Positions 5,198 to 6,276 of a stretch of DNA of 6,276 nt are shown here, piece by piece. Made by a program: the position numbers and the translations under genes. The DNA is taken from contig JALQUE010000344.1 of the NCBI GenBank assembly GCA_023260815.1, positions 1 through 6,276 on the forward strand, read 5' to 3'. The notes under the pieces were generated by a model, which had not been told where the DNA came from, did no database searches, and was given only the letters and a program-made list of their open reading frames with translations. The DNA is from Roseovarius sp. GTDB taxonomy: Bacteria; Pseudomonadota; Alphaproteobacteria; Rhodobacterales; Rhodobacteraceae. How positions within the stretch are numbered: position 1 is the first letter of the stretch; each line of letters begins with the position of its first letter.

Positions 5198-6276
5198 TTA
5201 TTCGGCGGCATGCAGGATGCGGTCGTCGGTCCCGAAGATCAACCCCATGAGGAGCTTTGCCTCTTCCGCCTTCAGGCTGCAGCGTGCGATGGATCCGTAG
5301 GCGTCGAGGTTTTCATTTTCCAACTGCGGAAAGAGTTCAAGGATTTCCTGCCGCGTTTCCTCGTGCAGAGCGCCCCAGCCCATATGTCCGGGGTGGAAAG
5401 ATTCCGACGGTGCGCCTTCTGCGTACACGATTTCGTGGGCGTCAAAGAGCATGTGGTAGTAGGTCACCTTGCCGCCTTCCTGCGGACGAATGGTGGTGTC
5501 ATTCACCAGCATCCGCGCCGCCGCCAGCATTTCGGAATGGCCGAAATACAGGTCTGCCTGCCAAACTTTCAGGAGCATGCGGTGCTGCGGAGAGACAAGA
5601 AGCCTGCGGGTATTGCCCAGGGTGCCCGCTTCTATGGCGATGGGCGCAAGGCGGCCCGTCGCCTCGACCGTGGTGTTGCCGATCCAGCGGATCGGCTGAT
5701 AGCCGTGGTCAAGCGTGATGATCAGATCCCCGGCAACCAGATCCTCGATCGGGCGTTCGCCTTCGGAGGTGGCGATCAGCGTACCATGGGTAAAGCAGGC
5801 GACGCCGGTGTTTTCGGTCGAGAGATTGTCCGCCGTCAGCCCCGGCCCCTGGATGACCAGATTGTCGGCCCCTTGCAGGATGCCATCATCGGCAAAATCA
5901 GCCTTCAGCCATTGCAGCGGGTCAGTGTAGTCCACCCCGTCGGTTGCGGCGTTGCGGGCCTGCAGCGTGTCTTCGTTGTAAAAGGACGACAGATCGACAA
6001 AGTCATTGTCGGCGGTCGTGGCACCCCTGGTGCCCTGGATGCCGGTGGTGCCGTCAAAGTCGGTGATCAGATCGGCGCCTTCGACGACGAAGACATCGAC
6101 TCCGGCGCCGCCCGTCATGATGTCGTCGCCCGCGCCGCCATAGAGCGTGTCATTGCCGGCGCCGCCATCGATCACGTCGTTGCCGCCAACGGGACCTGAC
6201 GTCGCTCCGCTTGTGATCGTCGAGGCGATGTTCAGGTCGTCGATATAGATGGACCCCTCATTGCTCCCCGTCCGAC
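5198..6276 (-). CDS. RTX calcium-binding protein with C-terminal Hint domain (5' end missing)
   Basis: The frame is open from the TAA at 5198-5200 to the right edge, giving 358 visible residues; the GTG at 6173-6175 is internal, because in-frame codons continue upstream ('GSIYIDDLNIAS' and onward). The visible part begins with the end of an unknown, possibly beta-sandwich domain. RTX nonapeptide repeats follow ('GGNDVIDGG', 'AGNDTLYGG', 'AGDDIMTGG', 'AGVDVF'), then a spacer of about 100 residues, then a Hint_2-type domain starting at Cys (codon 5795-5797) in 'VACFTHGTLIAT'. That domain includes 'RPIEDLVAGDLIITLDHG', 'LLVSPQHRML' (His codon 5582-5584) and 'FDAHEIVYAEGAPSESFHPG'. A helical tail of about 65 residues ends the protein. 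RTX proteins are typically exported by type I secretion and fold on binding calcium outside the cell. Hint domains can cleave the backbone before their first Cys; no intein-like His-Asn end is seen, so splicing is not expected. Cargo function is unknown, since the N-terminus is missing. Confidence 0.88.
   Translation of the reverse strand, partial: RTGSNEGSIYIDDLNIASTITSGATSGPVGGNDVIDGGAGNDTLYGGAGDDIMTGGAGVDVFVVEGADLITDFDGTTGIQGTRGATTADNDFVDLSSFYNEDTLQARNAATDGVDYTDPLQWLKADFADDGILQGADNLVIQGPGLTADNLSTENTGVACFTHGTLIATSEGERPIEDLVAGDLIITLDHGYQPIRWIGNTTVEATGRLAPIAIEAGTLGNTRRLLVSPQHRMLLKVWQADLYFGHSEMLAAARMLVNDTTIRPQEGGKVTYYHMLFDAHEIVYAEGAPSESFHPGHMGWGALHEETRQEILELFPQLENENLDAYGSIARCSLKAEEAKLLMGLIFGTDDRILHAAE
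6089..6187 (-). repeat. RTX nonapeptide repeat block
   Basis: Three consecutive nine-residue units of GGxGxDxLx type plus a degenerate fourth (ending in 'GGAGVDVF') are encoded here. In the family each pair of half-turns binds calcium in a parallel beta-roll. Only about four units are visible, a short block; more may lie beyond the edge. Confidence 0.85.

Noticed and set aside
4975..5211. 78-codon - strand frame at the end of the RTX-Hint gene
   Set aside because: It overlaps the end of the RTX-Hint gene and the hairpin, and its translation has no recognisable motif, although a short Ala/Leu-rich stretch looks mildly coding-like.
5186..6199. 337-codon + strand open frame
   Set aside because: Fully antisense to the RTX-Hint gene, whose motifs are unmistakable. 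The + strand translation has no recognisable motif; GC-rich codon use keeps the opposite strand open.

Overview
The window reads as a chromosomal segment from an alphaproteobacterium, most likely of the Rhodobacteraceae/Roseobacter group. The basis is the high GC content, the cysteine-synthase subfamily, a DUF3772-type MscS channel and a C-terminal Hint domain behind RTX calcium-binding repeats, a secreted-protein architecture common in roseobacters. This placement rests on family recognition, not on a database search.

Layout, left to right. (1) The 3' end of a Nudix ADP-ribose pyrophosphatase gene on the + strand, cut by the window edge. (2) A tightly packed + strand cluster: a cysteine synthase A-like gene, a large mechanosensitive-channel gene (MscS family with DUF3772) whose start overlaps the cysteine-synthase stop (TGATG), and an AlaX-type alanyl-tRNA editing hydrolase whose start overlaps the channel's stop (ATGA). 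The overlaps indicate one transcript with translational coupling. (3) A complete tRNA-Ser(GGA) gene with encoded CCA, 59 bases after alaX. (4) About 500 bases without a convincing gene, holding an unusually dense run of inverted repeats (about 4799-4900), another short palindrome and a hairpin just past the end of the next gene. (5) A convergent - strand gene for a calcium-binding RTX protein with a Hint domain. It stays open to the right edge, so its N-terminus is missing.

How the parts may fit together: the cluster mixes sulfur/serine-derived amino-acid synthesis, osmotic-shock relief and removal of wrong amino acids (serine, glycine) from tRNA-Ala. A common theme of serine handling (O-acetylserine-dependent synthase, Ser-tRNA-Ala editing, tRNA-Ser) can be proposed but is inference. 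Nothing in the window is a clear new defence or mobile system. The points most worth a second look are the palindrome cluster, the Asp/Gly-rich tail of the channel, the Ala-for-Ser change in the cysteine-synthase substrate loop, and the RTX-Hint protein.
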